Source of the DNA: Ophiosphaerella korrae
Taxonomy: Eukaryota; Ascomycota; Dothideomycetes; Pleosporales; Phaeosphaeriaceae
Length of the DNA stretch: 64,000 bases
Reading direction: 5' to 3'
Assembly (NCBI GenBank): GCA_028456385.1
Contig: JALNQF010000002.1
Coordinates: forward strand, 558,001-622,000
The notes beneath the pieces are model-generated. The model saw only the letters and a list, made by a program, of their open reading frames with translations, had not been told where the DNA came from and searched no databases. Below, piece after piece: positions 13,597 to 25,594 of this stretch. Made by a program: the position numbers and the translations under genes. Positions within the stretch are counted from its first letter, which is position 1. Each line of letters opens with the position of its first letter.

Positions 13597-16271
13597 TATT
13601 TAATAAAGCTGTAGCGAATCAACGTGTTCAAGACAGGCGTTAATAATATGAAAAGAGGGTCTAAACACCAGTTTGGTAAGTTCAGACCACTCATGCACCA
13701 ACATACTGTTTTAGGATCCTGCACAGCCGTGATCCTCCGTCGTATGACCTACTAGGTAGCAATTACCTGGGCAGGATACTCTGTAATAGGCTTGGCGTAA
13801 TCAAGTATGGAATGCAAATGGCATAAGTAGCGAAACAGGTTAGAGGAGGGTTGCGTTGGAATGCTGGTTGATGTTGTGAACTAGGCAGTACCCCGGACCA
13901 ACACCCGAATCTTGGATGAACTTACCAGGATTCCAATTGCCCTGCATTACGGAAGTGCTAGCAATATACCTATAAAAAAATGCTATCAACGAGATCGCTC
14001 CTGGAAAAATATTACTGGAGACAAGGTTATGCTATGCGTGAAGAAAAAAAAAGGTGGTGTCAATCGTCACGGAGGTGTAAGGAGCGGCAGAGGTAAATGG
14101 GGCAGCGAGACAGGTCTTGATGGATGTTGTGCCTCAGGCGTCATGATCGGCAGTGAAACAACCGATTGAGATATCGAGCGGCATAAGTCTTGTCGTAACC
14201 AAGCCGACGCAGGGTCTGATAATCCCACGATCTTGGATTGGACAACAGGTGGGCTAACGCGATGGTGCCCGTCAGGGTCCCACAAAGTCTCCACTAAACC
14301 CACACAGGACGGGTGGCATTCCGCAAGCCGTTGGCGATCTATGACTGCATCGCTCGCAACAGGATATTGGTCTTGATGGACAAGGAAAGGATAGGCAGTG
14401 CAAAGTATTGGGCATGGAAATAGAAGCAGGAAGCAGGTGATTACTTGCAGAGTCGCTTCATTTCTGGTGAAATGCATGAGGACACAAGCACCGAGGCAGG
14501 GTTTTCTGGCTGGGGAGGGGAGCGGTGATGTCATCATGAGCTGCTAAGCGAGAACTAGCGCTCGCGTAGCAGAGCAGTGCAACGAGCAGAAACACGAAGA
14601 GATTTTGTCGGCAGTTCAGACTGCGGAGCAATTCACGGCCTCTTTAACTTCCATGGTTGCTTGTTGCATTGACAGCCCTGTGGCTTGGGTGTGTGGCTAA
14701 AGCCTTCCACGCTGTGCAACCTGGCCAATCACAGGTGTGGGCTAGCCAGCACCCGGTCCAGGTCTCTGTGGCAGTCTTCGGAGCCCGCGACGGCGTTGCA
14801 TCCTGCGTGCATGTGTAGGGCTGCACCGCCACAATCGAGTATTGAACCCTGATACTTCCCATCCAACCAGTGCCTGGACATACCTAAACGGGCTCGTTTT
14901 TCCACGTTGTTCATGCAACGTTTCTGCATCACTAAGTATTATCTGCTTGGAGCCCCTATTCAGGAGACGGATGCAGTGTAATGCATCCACACTGGTGCTC
15001 TGTTGGTAGCCGAATCAATAGAGCTAAATCCTGCTCCGAGCTTTGCGTTTCTATCTCCAGAGATTTCGATAGGGCAGTTGGATCAGCCCTAAGCAGCAAT
15101 GGAAACTATCTGGCAGGTGTCATACCGATACCATGGGAAGACCAATATCTAGTGCATGTATTGATTTACGAGCTGATCATGTTCGCCATCATTCCCATTG
15201 GCTCATGTAGTGATCTCCAGTTTCAGACGTAGGCTAGTCGAGGGAAACGTATGCTCGCGCCGGAAAGTTTACACATTTCCAGAGCAGTTTTGCCACTAGA
15301 TTCAGCTATCGATAGCACGCCGTGTACTTTGATACGCCGGCAATAGGAAAACCACGTGGCTACATACTTGATTGCGTGTCTAATGGTACCTACTGAGCTG
15401 AGAGACGGCGGTAGCCATGCGCCTCGACATGTGACCTGCTTTGGAGCTGGCGAGAGCTGTGGCTGGTGCAGGACAGATTGCGTATCCGCGCTGTGCACAC
15501 ACGCTCGACGCAAACGAGGCTGTACGACTGGCACGCTCATTAGCAAGCAGACGCAAGCTGCACTATGCGCTTGTATCCAGCGGCTGTCTCACCAGAGCCG
15601 AGCTATTGGAAATACATGTCGGCTGCAGGTGGTGAGGACTCGGGCTGAGGGTGCAGTGCCTACCTTGGTAATGGGTGACGACGAGCAATTCAACAACAGA
15701 AAGCAGCAATCCCTTCGGTTCCTACGTTCCGGCGCATGCTTACTAAGATCGATCGGCCAAAGGAGGACAGACGGTTGCTCGTTATTTTGGGTATGCGATC
15801 TTAGCATCTCGGATGACAGCCGAGATGCACGTTGAAAAGTCTGAGTGGGCCAGGTCGCTAGCAGGTCGCTTTGCCGGCTTGCACAGCCCACCGGCCTCAC
15901 CAGGGCCCCGGCACGCCGCCTGCAGGTGTTGCAGATCCCAGCCCTAGCCGATTTGTGTGTGTGGGTCACTCTTTCTTCCAGAATGCTACACTAGTGGGTC
16001 GCGCTTGCGTCATAGGGTTAAGTATGAAAGAGTGGTATGCCCACGCAACCTTCACTACAGCACTCAGCATAACCCAGACAGACTCTGCTCAGCAATTTGA
16101 AAGCAGATTACTTCTCACTGAACATATCACCTAAATCCGCATTTCCGGTCCCTCGGCCTGGGCGACTGGTTTTCCACGACATTCCACCACTGGTCGACTG
16201 ATCACCTCACCCAGTCTCTCTACACTCAAATCGGCGAACCCACCCGCGCCATCGGCCGGCCACTCGGCTAG

Positions 16272-16277
16272 TATAAA
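16272..16277 (+). promoter_or_regulatory. TATA box of the Rpn4-like gene
   Basis: TATAAA sits 47 bases before the start codon in a C-rich promoter (CACTCGGCTAGTATAAAGG). The spacing implies a short leader. Confidence 0.5.
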
Positions 16278-16323
16278 GGCAGTTGCCACCCGCGCTGGGC
16301 CCTTATTTTTTGCTTTCGACATT

Positions 16324-18531
16324 ATGTTAGCGCCATCTACAATACGTCAGCACATCTCGCATCCATCATCGCTGCCCTCACCACCTTCCTCTCAGCAACT
16401 TTCCTACCAACAACTACCTCAACACCTTGCTGCCCAGCAGCTCTACGACCAAAAGCTGCTCCACGACTATCTTGAGTCCCAGCAGCAGTCGTTTGGTCCT
16501 CAGGCCATCAACGGCCTATCCAGCTCGTTCATGCCGGCCCCATACGTCGACTTTGCCAACCCGGCCATCCGCATCCAGCAATCAACCCCCACGCCACAGT
16601 TGCCACAGAACAGTTTCTTGCAGACCCCCATGCTCGCCACCGCTACCAACAGCTCAGGTCTTGACTCATGGAATTACAACAACGCCCATAGCCAGTCACT
16701 GCAGACACCCATCCAAAGGAGTCATCAGCGTGCGTCGTCCTCGTCGTCAGCTGGCTCCAGTGCCTCGCAGTACCAATCGGTGGGCCCGTCTGCAGGTTAC
16801 CAGTACGTCGCATCCCTTCCTAGGCTCGACTCGTTGTCCATTGCTGACGAACCGTTCAGGACGTTCTCGAATCATCTGCCTACTCCAACTCAAACGCCAA
16901 CTCAAGAATCCTTTATGAATTCGAACAATTTCGGCAACTTTACCCCCACTTCTGCTACCATGGACCAGACCATGACCGCACACATGTCCATGAAGCAAGC
17001 GCTTATGGACCAGAGCGAAGACGTACCAGAGTTTGCCCATTCTGCACGACAGTCAGTGTCAAGCTATGGCCACAACTCACCTGCCACGCCCCACACCGCA
17101 CACGGAGACGAGATGGACTTCAAGATGTCCTCGAATGGTGAGACTCTCCACAAGGTCGATTCCTGGCTTTTCAACGAGTTCTGTGCTTACGACGATACCC
17201 TAGACACCCGACAACACACTATTCCCAAGTTCGAGAGGACCTACACAGACATTGCTGCCGACAACTTCTACAATCCTAGTGCTGTCGCGCAATCAATACC
17301 ACAGACTAAGCGAACACAATCATCTTTGTTGTCGCCATATCGTACAAGTGCGAACGAGAATGTTCACCGTGCGCTGCAGGCAGCACAGTACGCGCGTTCG
17401 CAGTCGCCAAGCAGCACCATGTCAAGAGGCGATTCCCCATTCCGCAAAGGCTCACCATACCACCAGCCAAGCAACAATTTCAACTCGGTTGGAACTGCTG
17501 CGGGAGTACGTGAGCAGAACCGCAAGACAGACGCTGCTTACGCCATGAAGTCTCGGATGCAGTCAAGTCAGGAGTCAGAGCCAAAGACCATCTCACCAAA
17601 GGATGCTATGCTCGACTACCGAGAGACTGACGAAGAGTCGAAGGTGTCATTGTTCCCAGATAGTGGCACAAGCGAGTATGACGGCCAATTTAACAGTGGC
17701 GATCAATACCGAAACGCCACCCAGGCAACCTTTGACATGCCATCTTCGCAACCGTACCGTCGCGAGAGTTGGACAACACCGCAATTCCCCTCTAACTTTC
17801 CAGTCTCTGCTGCTCCATCCCTTCAATCATCCTCTAGCTTCAACTTCATCGCTCCTTCGGTGCAGAGCAACATGCATAGTGTGCCCATGTCATCAGCGTC
17901 ACAATATCGACCGACAAGCAGCAATATGTCATCAGGAGTTGAGCAGACCCCAGAGTTTCCTGCTCACCTGACATCCATGGAATCGAGTGCGAGCGAGGCC
18001 GAGCCGTCCAACAGCCAGTCAAGCGAGCGACTCTTGCACAAGCCAACATCGTCAAGGCCAGACTCTGGCACATACTCGTGCACGTATCATGGCTGTTCTC
18101 AGCGATTCGAAACTCCGCAGAAGTTACAAAAGCATAAACGTGAGGGTCATCGAAACGCCAATACGCTCGGTGCGACCACTATGACATCAGCGGCTATTTG
18201 CGAGCGCAACTCGCAAGCGGGCCCACACAAGTGCGAGCGCATCAACCCCACTACGGGCAAACCTTGCAACACAATATTCTCTCGTCCGTACGACCTTACC
18301 CGACATGAGGATACGATTCACAACGCACGTAAGCAAAAAGTGCGCTGCGCGCTGTGTGTCGAGGAGAAGACCTTCTCACGCAACGATGCACTGACACGCC
18401 ACATGGTAAGGATTCATCACACAAGACGCAATTAATCGGCGCAGCATTGCTAACGTTATCCACAGCGCGTTGTGCATCCAGAGGTCGACTTCCCCGGCAA
18501 ACACCGCAGACGTGGAGGAAACCATGATTGA
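16324..18531 (+). CDS. C2H2 zinc-finger transcription factor, Rpn4-like proteasome regulator
   Basis: Two exons: 16324-18405 and 18466-18531 (715 aa). The uninterrupted frame would stop at 18435, but donor ATG|GTAAGG, branch site CTAAC and acceptor CCACAG remove 60 nt. This completes the last finger as RHMRVVHPEVDFPGKHRRRG, the end typical of filamentous-fungal Rpn4-like proteins. Residues 1 to about 590 are Ser/Gln/Pro-rich and disordered, consistent with transactivation regions. The C-terminal 120 residues hold three C2H2-type units: YSCTYHGC..HKREGH; an atypical one with CERINPTTGKPC..RHEDTIH; and CALCVEEKTF..RHMRVVH. In yeast Rpn4 activates proteasome genes and is itself degraded by the proteasome. 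The role here is inferred from the finger architecture. Confidence 0.88.
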
Positions 18532-21500
18532 GTAACCCTGACGGAGGCCCGATAGCCGCCGCGGAGGCCTGCCTCATGCATGACCCCTACATTCCAGAAC
18601 GGCCGCGAACATTCGAAATTCGGATGACATGCACTTTTACCTTTTGTTTTGCGATCGCGACGCACATAATCAACGTGCGAAATTTCTGCGCCTCGGTCGA
18701 GAACCGCCGCACCGTTTATTGTTAGATTTTTCTTGTCTCAACGATATGCAAGAGCGAGGATGTGAAATCGGTTTAGTTTTCTCAATCTGTCGTGCATTTC
18801 CGACATCTCGAAGCCGCGGTTAGTGCCGGTATTGCGTCAATGTGTCGCTGGCCGGCACAAGTGCACTCTGACTCGGTGTCGTGTGCTGTACAGTATTTCC
18901 GGGGTCACTTTTCATTTCTGATTCCTTTTTGATTTAGTGATATTTTAGCGACAAGCGGCGTTTGATGATTGACGAAAGAGATGGGTTTACTAGCAGCGCG
19001 TTGATATCCCGCCAAAAGCGATGATGATTTTAGATGAGATTTTCTAGCAAAAAGCCTGGGTCGTCTTGGACTATATTTTCCGATTTTCTACTCCATCTAC
19101 TTTGGATAATGTAGCTCGCAATGAGCACTTCACAAATGTACGAATATTTCACCTTTAGCCTCCTGTCTTATTTGCCTTTGAAATTGTTACAAATAGTGTA
19201 ATCTCGTCTACTTTTCCTGTACACAAGTAAAGGGATGGAACACCATCGCAATAACAAGGCTGGACCAACCCATAGACTAGTACCCAAATCTCGTATAATA
19301 ATTTATTTTTTTACCATCGCTCAATCAAAACCGGTCTACGCAATTTCAAAAGCCCATGTAAGCTAGCTTTTGCGGCTCAAAATCAGCATCTAGACCCACA
19401 CGCTCACCCACAAAAAAAAACACTTGCGCATGCAAGCACGACCAGCCGCACACCCCTACACAGCTGAGCCCGACACCAAAAGCCGCCAGCCGCACTTATC
19501 TCTCAACGCTAGCGGAACGCAGAAGCAGCAGTCAGCACTCTAAAAAAAAAACGGCGGGATCGCAATATGCGCACTTCCCACGTTGCGTGCAGTTCGTGCG
19601 CCCAGACGCGATCTAGACCCTATATTGAGTCCACGCTAAAGACGCAGAAACTGGGGTAAAAAAGCACAGATTTTGCATGCACAACCATGGCTCTGGATCG
19701 TGGGAAAAATGCAAAAGAGGCGGGGGAGCGGGCAGTGCAGAGAAACAGCAGCGGCACTTTTTGCAAGAAAGGGAGAAAACAGGCTGCGAGCTTGGAATCT
19801 CGGAGGGCGCGAGTGGGAGGTATTACACGTAGTTGTGCGTTTTTGCGCGGGTGTAACGCGGAGAATAAAGCACAAAGTGGTGAGTGCGCGCTGGCTGTGT
19901 TGCGGACGAAGCCCGAGATAGGGCCGAACAGATTTGTCCGTTTTAAGGCGTTCGAGAGCAAGTGGAGCATAGGGCTGTTATCGATAGGGTGTAGGGTGAG
20001 TGGGGCGCTGTGGACTGGGTGTCGGGCCGCGCGGCTAAGGGCTTCTCCGGGGGCGCGGGAAAAAAAAAAAGAAAAAAAAGAAAAAGAAAACTGTTGAGTT
20101 TGATATGCTAAGCAATGTAGTAATGCTGAAACTGTGCGGTGGAGCTTCGGGGGTATATGTCGCTGGGGTTTTTTTTTTTTTACGGTTGTTACCACTAACC
20201 CGGAGATAGGAGGGACATCTTTGCCTTCGACCCTGTTGCCGACTTGTCGGGGCATCGTCACGGTTACCCGTCCCTCCTCGAATCGAGTTTCCTGCCAACA
20301 CACCTTTCTTGTGTGGATGGGCTTGATTCGGACCGTTTGTGCATTGCACCTTGACTGGCCACGCACACTCATTACTTATCTGGGATAATATCAAGTAAGG
20401 TGTAGATCATACAGGAAGGCGGGCGAAGTAAAGTTGTTGCGTGTCGCCGTTGATATGCGCTAATGATGATGTGGTGCTTGTTTATTGCTGGCGTGTGATT
20501 GGGTTAGGAGGGTGGTCCGTCCACGTTGATGGGCGATCGTTGCGGGGCAAGGAACTTTGTACTTACGTTGGCGGGTAGGTTGGGCAGGGTGATTTAATGT
20601 AGGGAGATGGGGTGAAGGGTTGATGATGGAAACTTAGCTAGGGGGTCGGTTGATAGGTTGGCATGACGCAGTTCGTCGATAAGGACCTGGGGGGAGCTAT
20701 TGGAGATGGCTTTGTGCTATGTATTGATGTGGGTAAGTTGTGGCATTGACGTGGCACCCTTGACATACTTTTGGAGGCTAGATTGGAGCGGATATGTTGG
20801 GAAGCTCTTGCGTAGATGGATCTATTGTATAACAAATGGGAGAAGTCGTAATCATGAACAAAGTCTTCTAACGTAATGAGATAGGCTTGTCTCAAGAGAT
20901 ATTGGAACAACTGAGCGTATCTTATAATAGAAGCATAAATGCTTGTACAATCGGTTGGAAGAGTGTCGAGGAGCATCACAGCTATACATACGCAATCCAA
21001 CCAACCGTTATTCCCCTCCCTACCTAGGTACTGTTTCAACAGGCCCTCACCCCATTCGCTGCAACTATCCATTCTTTGTAGAATTCAGAAGCTTCGCGAT
21101 TCTAACTACTATCCCATTAATCTTTGTTAGTAAGAAGCGGAGCCCAAAAAAAAAACACGCTCACTACTTCTTACCTATATTCAATTGCTCTTACCCAGGG
21201 TAGCAAAATCGAGCAGTCCGGGAATCAAATATGCCAGAATTTGGCACCGAGGGTTGAATAATGAGATAGCTATAGTGCAGTGTCTTCTACTGACTTAATG
21301 AAACTCGCTTGCTGAGAGAGAGAGAACTGGCAACACGAGGCCGCCTACAACAGATGGTAGTGAGTTAAAGGGTCGATGGAGTCTTTGAAGTATGCGCATA
21401 TTAATTCAAACGAAAGAGTTCCGCGAAGCAGCCTTGCCAAAAATGGTGAAGATTGGACAAAGAAAAAAAATGGGGGCTGTGTGAGAAAACCAAGATGACG

Positions 21501-22056
21501 CCTAGACCGAAATGAGCTCAAGGGCGAGGAAAGCGATTGAGAGTTGGCAAAATATGACAAAGTTTCACCTACTACTCGATTGATTTATCTCGAATGTTGG
21601 TTTAAGAAGGTAGTATATTGTGAAAGCACGGTTAGGCTGCGCACCATCATTAGTGCTCTGATACATGTCAAATTTTTGTAACATACGTGCATGGGGCATT
21701 GAACAGGGCACTTGTAGAGTGGATTTAGCCTTACGATCTATGGTTATGCTGACACTATTGTGATGAAAAGCATTATTAGTATGGACCACAACAAGGATCT
21801 CACGGCAAGTGCACAAATGAAAGCTGAGAGATAAAAACATCGATCAGATAGGGTTATTTGATTAACATTCATGAAACCATACTGATTTACAGCGATGCCC
21901 ATCCGTTCATTTCGCACCCGTCATCGAAGCTATTATGCTTAGGCTATATCCGAATATAGACAAACGATAAAAGTCTATTGGCATTGCACAAGGGCCCCAC
22001 CGCCGTCATTAAAATTCTGTCGAAACTTCAAAAGACCCATCACAGAGCACTCAAGC
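18532..22056. other. 3.5-kb stretch without a supportable gene
   Basis: Long open frames such as 20372-19620 (minus, 250 codons) and 21072-20638 (minus, 144 codons) are low-complexity or featureless; the first crosses A/T homopolymers (about 20060-20090 and 20169-20180). Several A and T runs of 8-12 bases are present. No RNA gene recognised. A non-coding RNA or long UTR is possible. Confidence 0.5.
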
Positions 22057-23762
22057 TCAAGCCTTTACCTTTTTCGCCTTCTTCGGCTTGGCGACATCCT
22101 GCTCGGCCTTCGCTGCACGCTTCTTTCCCACGACGGGTTCCTCTTCAACAACTGCCTTTGCCTCTTTCTTGGATTTCTTCGTCTTAGGCACAAGTGCGGG
22201 AGCAGCAGGCTCTTCAACGATGGTGGCAGTCTCAACAACGATATCAGATTTCCGCTTCTTGTCCTTCTTGTCCTTGTTGTCCTTTTTATCCTTCTTGCTT
22301 GCCTTCTCGGGGGTAGCCTCCGCGACCTCAGCTGCAATCTCGGCTTGGACCTCAGCCTCGACAGCTATCTTGGCCTTCATAGCCTTATTGGCCTTCTTTT
22401 CTGTCGCAAGTGGGGCAGCCTCGACGGGCTGTTGGTCGTCATCGATCTTAGTTGCCTTCTTGCCTTTCTTCGACTCGGGCGCCTCCACCGGCGCTTCAGC
22501 CAGCCGTCGAGGTTCGCCATTCTCCAATTGTTTTGGGACGGTATCGGTGCCCTTCAAGATTGGCACAGTATATGTATACCCGAATTCTTCTCCTAAATGC
22601 TTGTTCCTGCCTGATCGCCTCTTAGCCTCGTTCTCAACGCGCTTTTCCCACTGCGCACGCTCGACACCGCGTTCCATTTGTAGACCGGCCTTCTTATTCC
22701 GTGGTTCGACCTTGAAGCGCTGTCCAGCACCAATGAAAAGATTGGGCCGCACTTGTTCGGCAGGGATGAGTTTGCACTTGAGAATGTGGCCGAAGAGAAG
22801 GTAGTTGTCCATAGTTCGGGCAACGATGTCAGCGACTTCAGTAGACGCAAATTCTACGAAGGCGTAGTGTTTTGAGGCGCCAGTCTTCTTGTTGCGTGAC
22901 AAGCGGAGACGAGTGACTCTACCAAACTGAGAAAAGTACTTCTTCATTTGAGCCTCGAAAAATCCACGAGGGACGCGACTGGAGACAAGGTTAGTTTTTG
23001 AATGTAAATGAATTCGTGTTTTCCAAATACGTACCCAACGTATACTACACCAGGCTCGTTGGACTTGGCACTTTTAGTAGCTTTCTCGAGTGCGGTCTGT
23101 GTCTTTTTGGAGAGCTTAGGGACAACAGCATCTTGGACGAAATCCTCATCATCCTCGGGATCTTCGTCTTCATCGCTCTCGAAGCCAGCAAGCAGAGCGG
23201 CCGTCTGATCATCCTCGTCTACCTCGCCCTCTTCCTCATTCACTGCTACCTCGGCTTGGGCAATATCCTCGTCTGGCTTTACCTGTTTCTTGTTGCCCTT
23301 CGCCTTCTTAGATTTCTTGACGGCAGTCTCTACATGTGCTTCTGCAACGACATCTTCTTCTACAGGCGCAGTCTTAGCTTGTTTGCTCTTAGTCTTCTCC
23401 TTGGCCTTCTCTTTTGGCGCTTTGACAACAGGCATTTCTTCAGTATCTGCGACCTTGTCTTCCTTCTTTGACTTTTTTTTGCTCTTTGCGGGCTTTACTT
23501 CGTCTTGGACAGCTTCGGCGGTAGGAGCATCGTCGTCGGAGAAGAAGTCAGCAGCTTCTTTTCGCGCGGCCTCCTCACTGATTGGTTTAGGTGCTTTGGC
23601 GGGTTTAGCAGCGGCGGCGACATCGTCCGATTTTCTGGGCTTCTTTGCTTTAGGCGCAGATTCTGGAGCGCCTACAAAACCATGTCAGTGTGGGCAAGCA
23701 GCAATTGCGGAATTATGTGACTTGCCCTTGCGCTTCTTGCCTTTAGTATCTTCGGCAGCCAT
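22057..23762 (-). CDS. NOP15: nucleolar RRM protein, NOP15/NIFK-like
   Basis: Three exons on the minus strand: 23762-23726, 23671-23035, 22978-22057 (531 aa). The N-terminal 215 residues are lysine-rich and acidic low-complexity sequence. A single RRM spans about residues 219-297, with RNP2 in VVYVGRVPRGF and RNP1 in KHYAFVEF; it is followed by the family-typical MDNYLLFGHILKCKLIPAEQVRP. The C-terminus is again KKDKKDK-type. Yeast Nop15 (about 220 aa) and human NIFK act in 60S pre-rRNA processing (ITS2); the long charged tails are common in Pezizomycotina. Exon 1 joins exon 2 only through donor AAGG|GCAAGT, i.e. a GC-AG intron. The neighbouring GT gives a stop after a few codons, and retention gives a stop inside the intron. 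Divergent with the SMN-like gene. Confidence 0.9.
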
Positions 23763-24005
23763 TGCGACAACTATTGATTGCACGCTGTCGAATTGACGAT
23801 GTGCGAGTTGTCGTGTGGGAGAAAAGTTCAGGCGCGAAAGAGCTTGGACCTGTCCATGTAGCTTTTTTTGGCGCTAGCAGACACCTGCCAAGACAGGACC
23901 AACAGGTTCTACCTACAAGGTATTCACAACATATCCGCTTGACACCGTCTCAACGTTCTTCTACCTACGTGACTATCCAGTTACAGGTACCCAAGTTTAG
24001 CCATC

Positions 24006-24762
24006 ATGCCTCCGGGCATCGACATGAACGATCGCAATGCGTGGGACGACTCGTTCTTGCTCGACTCGTGGAATGACGCGGTCAAGGAGTATCAGGTGTG
24101 TTTTGTTCAGCTTGCGTGGTTCTGGCAGTTAATCGTTTGATAGAAATACCACAGCATCCATAAGTCTGGAAAGCGCCTCGAGGACGCGTTGACCAAGGAA
24201 GAACTTGAAGAGTTACGAGAGTAAGTTGAGCGCGTGGCTTCATGCACGTGATATTGACCGCTTCAGAGACCACGGAGATGACCTTGAAGAGGTCGAAGAA
24301 ACAGCTGATTCTGCTACAGAGTTGAGGGCTGTTCCGGATCAGGACGATACCGAAATGACCCACGCGGAAACTAACGGCGTCGGGCATCTCGTCCAGGACG
24401 AGGCTCCTCACCAAGTTCGTGGTCAAGCTGCGCCAACAATACCGAGCCTTGCCTGACACAGAACAGGAACCAAACCTTTCCGAGCAACAACAGAACGAGC
24501 CGCCTGCAAACGCAGACCCAGCCGGAACGCTTGCATCCTCCATGCCGCAGGCTATTCTCGGAACAGGTACGTTTTCGCATTGCTATCAGTTGGCCCTGCC
24601 AAGGAGATCTGGAGAAACTTTTGACAGGAAACGGTTCTAACTCCTTTGGCAGCGCAAGACGAAAATATGAAAAATATCATGATGTCGTGGTACTATGCTG
24701 GCTACTACACAGGACTGCATGCGGGACAGCAACCATCTGCCAATGAAAACCCGCCAAAATAG
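24006..24762 (+). CDS. survival motor neuron (SMN/Smn1) homologue
   Basis: Exons 24006-24095, 24144-24220, 24267-24320, 24397-24566 and 24653-24762. The N-terminus NAWDDSFLLDSWNDAVKEYQ followed by KYHSIHK matches the Gemin2-binding segment of SMN. The last exon ends with the C-terminal YG-box oligomerisation motif, SWYYAGYYTGLHAGQQ. The middle is acidic and poorly conserved, with no Tudor domain seen, as in fission yeast Smn1. SMN assembles Sm cores on spliceosomal snRNAs. Introns 1, 2 and 4 are clear. Intron 3 is uncertain: acceptor CTCGTCCAG with a CTAAC branch 20 nt upstream is good, and the only donor found that keeps frame is the weak GTTGAG at 24321. It shares a 243-bp divergent promoter with the NOP15-like gene. 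Confidence 0.82.
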
Positions 24763-25594
24763 TAGTAACAGAATGACGACTGCTCATGACGAAAGTCTCT
24801 GGTGAAATAGCTGGGCCTAAAAATTGCTGTCGCTGTGGAGATTCCTCGAAGCACGAGAAACATCGTGGCTTGATAGTCGGTACGCCTGCCAATGAAATCC
24901 AATCAACCTCGTCGCCTAGGGTGGCGCCGCCAACAGTTTGTGCCTCACAATACTCGGGAGTGGCAGGCAGCGAGATGACGGCCGAGAATTCGTTATGCGG
25001 TGAAGCCCTTTCCAGCCTCTTCATTTAAGCATTGCTATTGGCTATCTTACCTTAGTCAGCCGTGTTAAGAGCTTGGGTGTTCTTGGGGATACCAAATTGG
25101 GCGCGATCCGGCGAAGCGAGACGGATCTGCGACACCACCGCGACAACCTCGAACCCATCTCGAACGCTTCAGGCGTCAGGTACCCCAAGCTCGACCGTAA
25201 TTGAACGCGCATTGCAAGATTTTTGTCTGTGAGCGCAGCTGTGTACCTGTTTCCAAGGGTGCATGCCCAGAGGGAGGGGTGTAATGTTTCGCCATGTGTG
25301 CAGCCGGCCGGTCGCCCCCTGCGCCGCCCATTTCATGCGTGAATTTAAGATGCGGATGTCCCAGGCCACACTGTTTTTCGTCTCATCATTCTGCCTCATA
25401 ACTGTATCGGTGCCGGTTTCCACTTTCGTTCTTCTTACCTCCTCACTTCATAATCTTCCTGTCCGAGCCGGCCCTCGTAGCGCCTTTCAATCCTTTACTT
25501 TCTACCTTCTACAGTAAATTCTATTGCTTGCAGTGCAGGCACTTACAGTCACTTTCGAGTTTTACGACATCTACACACAACAAATCTAGTCATA
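24763..25594. other. intergenic between SMN-like and cupredoxin genes
   Basis: No domain-bearing ORF. The last 150 bases are pyrimidine-rich and form the promoter and leader of the secreted cupredoxin. Confidence 0.5.

Larger units (their letters stand above)
11365..16323. other. gene-poor stretch, about 5 kb, no supportable gene
   Basis: Many short open frames on both strands, none with a domain, convincing splice chain or signal peptide. The longest (14537-14067 minus, 156 codons; 15356-15835 plus, 159 codons) lack recognisable motifs. Local structures are a 10-bp-arm hairpin at 11753, a 7-bp-arm hairpin at 11711 and a 15-G run at 13582. The final 200 bases are the promoter and leader of the Rpn4-like gene. 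Confidence 0.5.

Noticed and set aside
14067..14537. 156-codon minus-strand open frame in the gene-poor stretch
   Set aside because: No motif, and overlaps competing frames on the other strand.
19620..20372. 250-codon minus-strand open frame
   Set aside because: Crosses T/A homopolymers that give Phe/Lys runs; no family motif or splice structure.
20638..21072. 144-codon minus-strand open frame
   Set aside because: No recognisable motif; surrounded by non-coding DNA; likely chance.
22088..22804. 238-codon plus-strand frame rich in Ser/Phe/Leu
   Set aside because: Antisense shadow of the lysine-rich tail of the NOP15-like protein.
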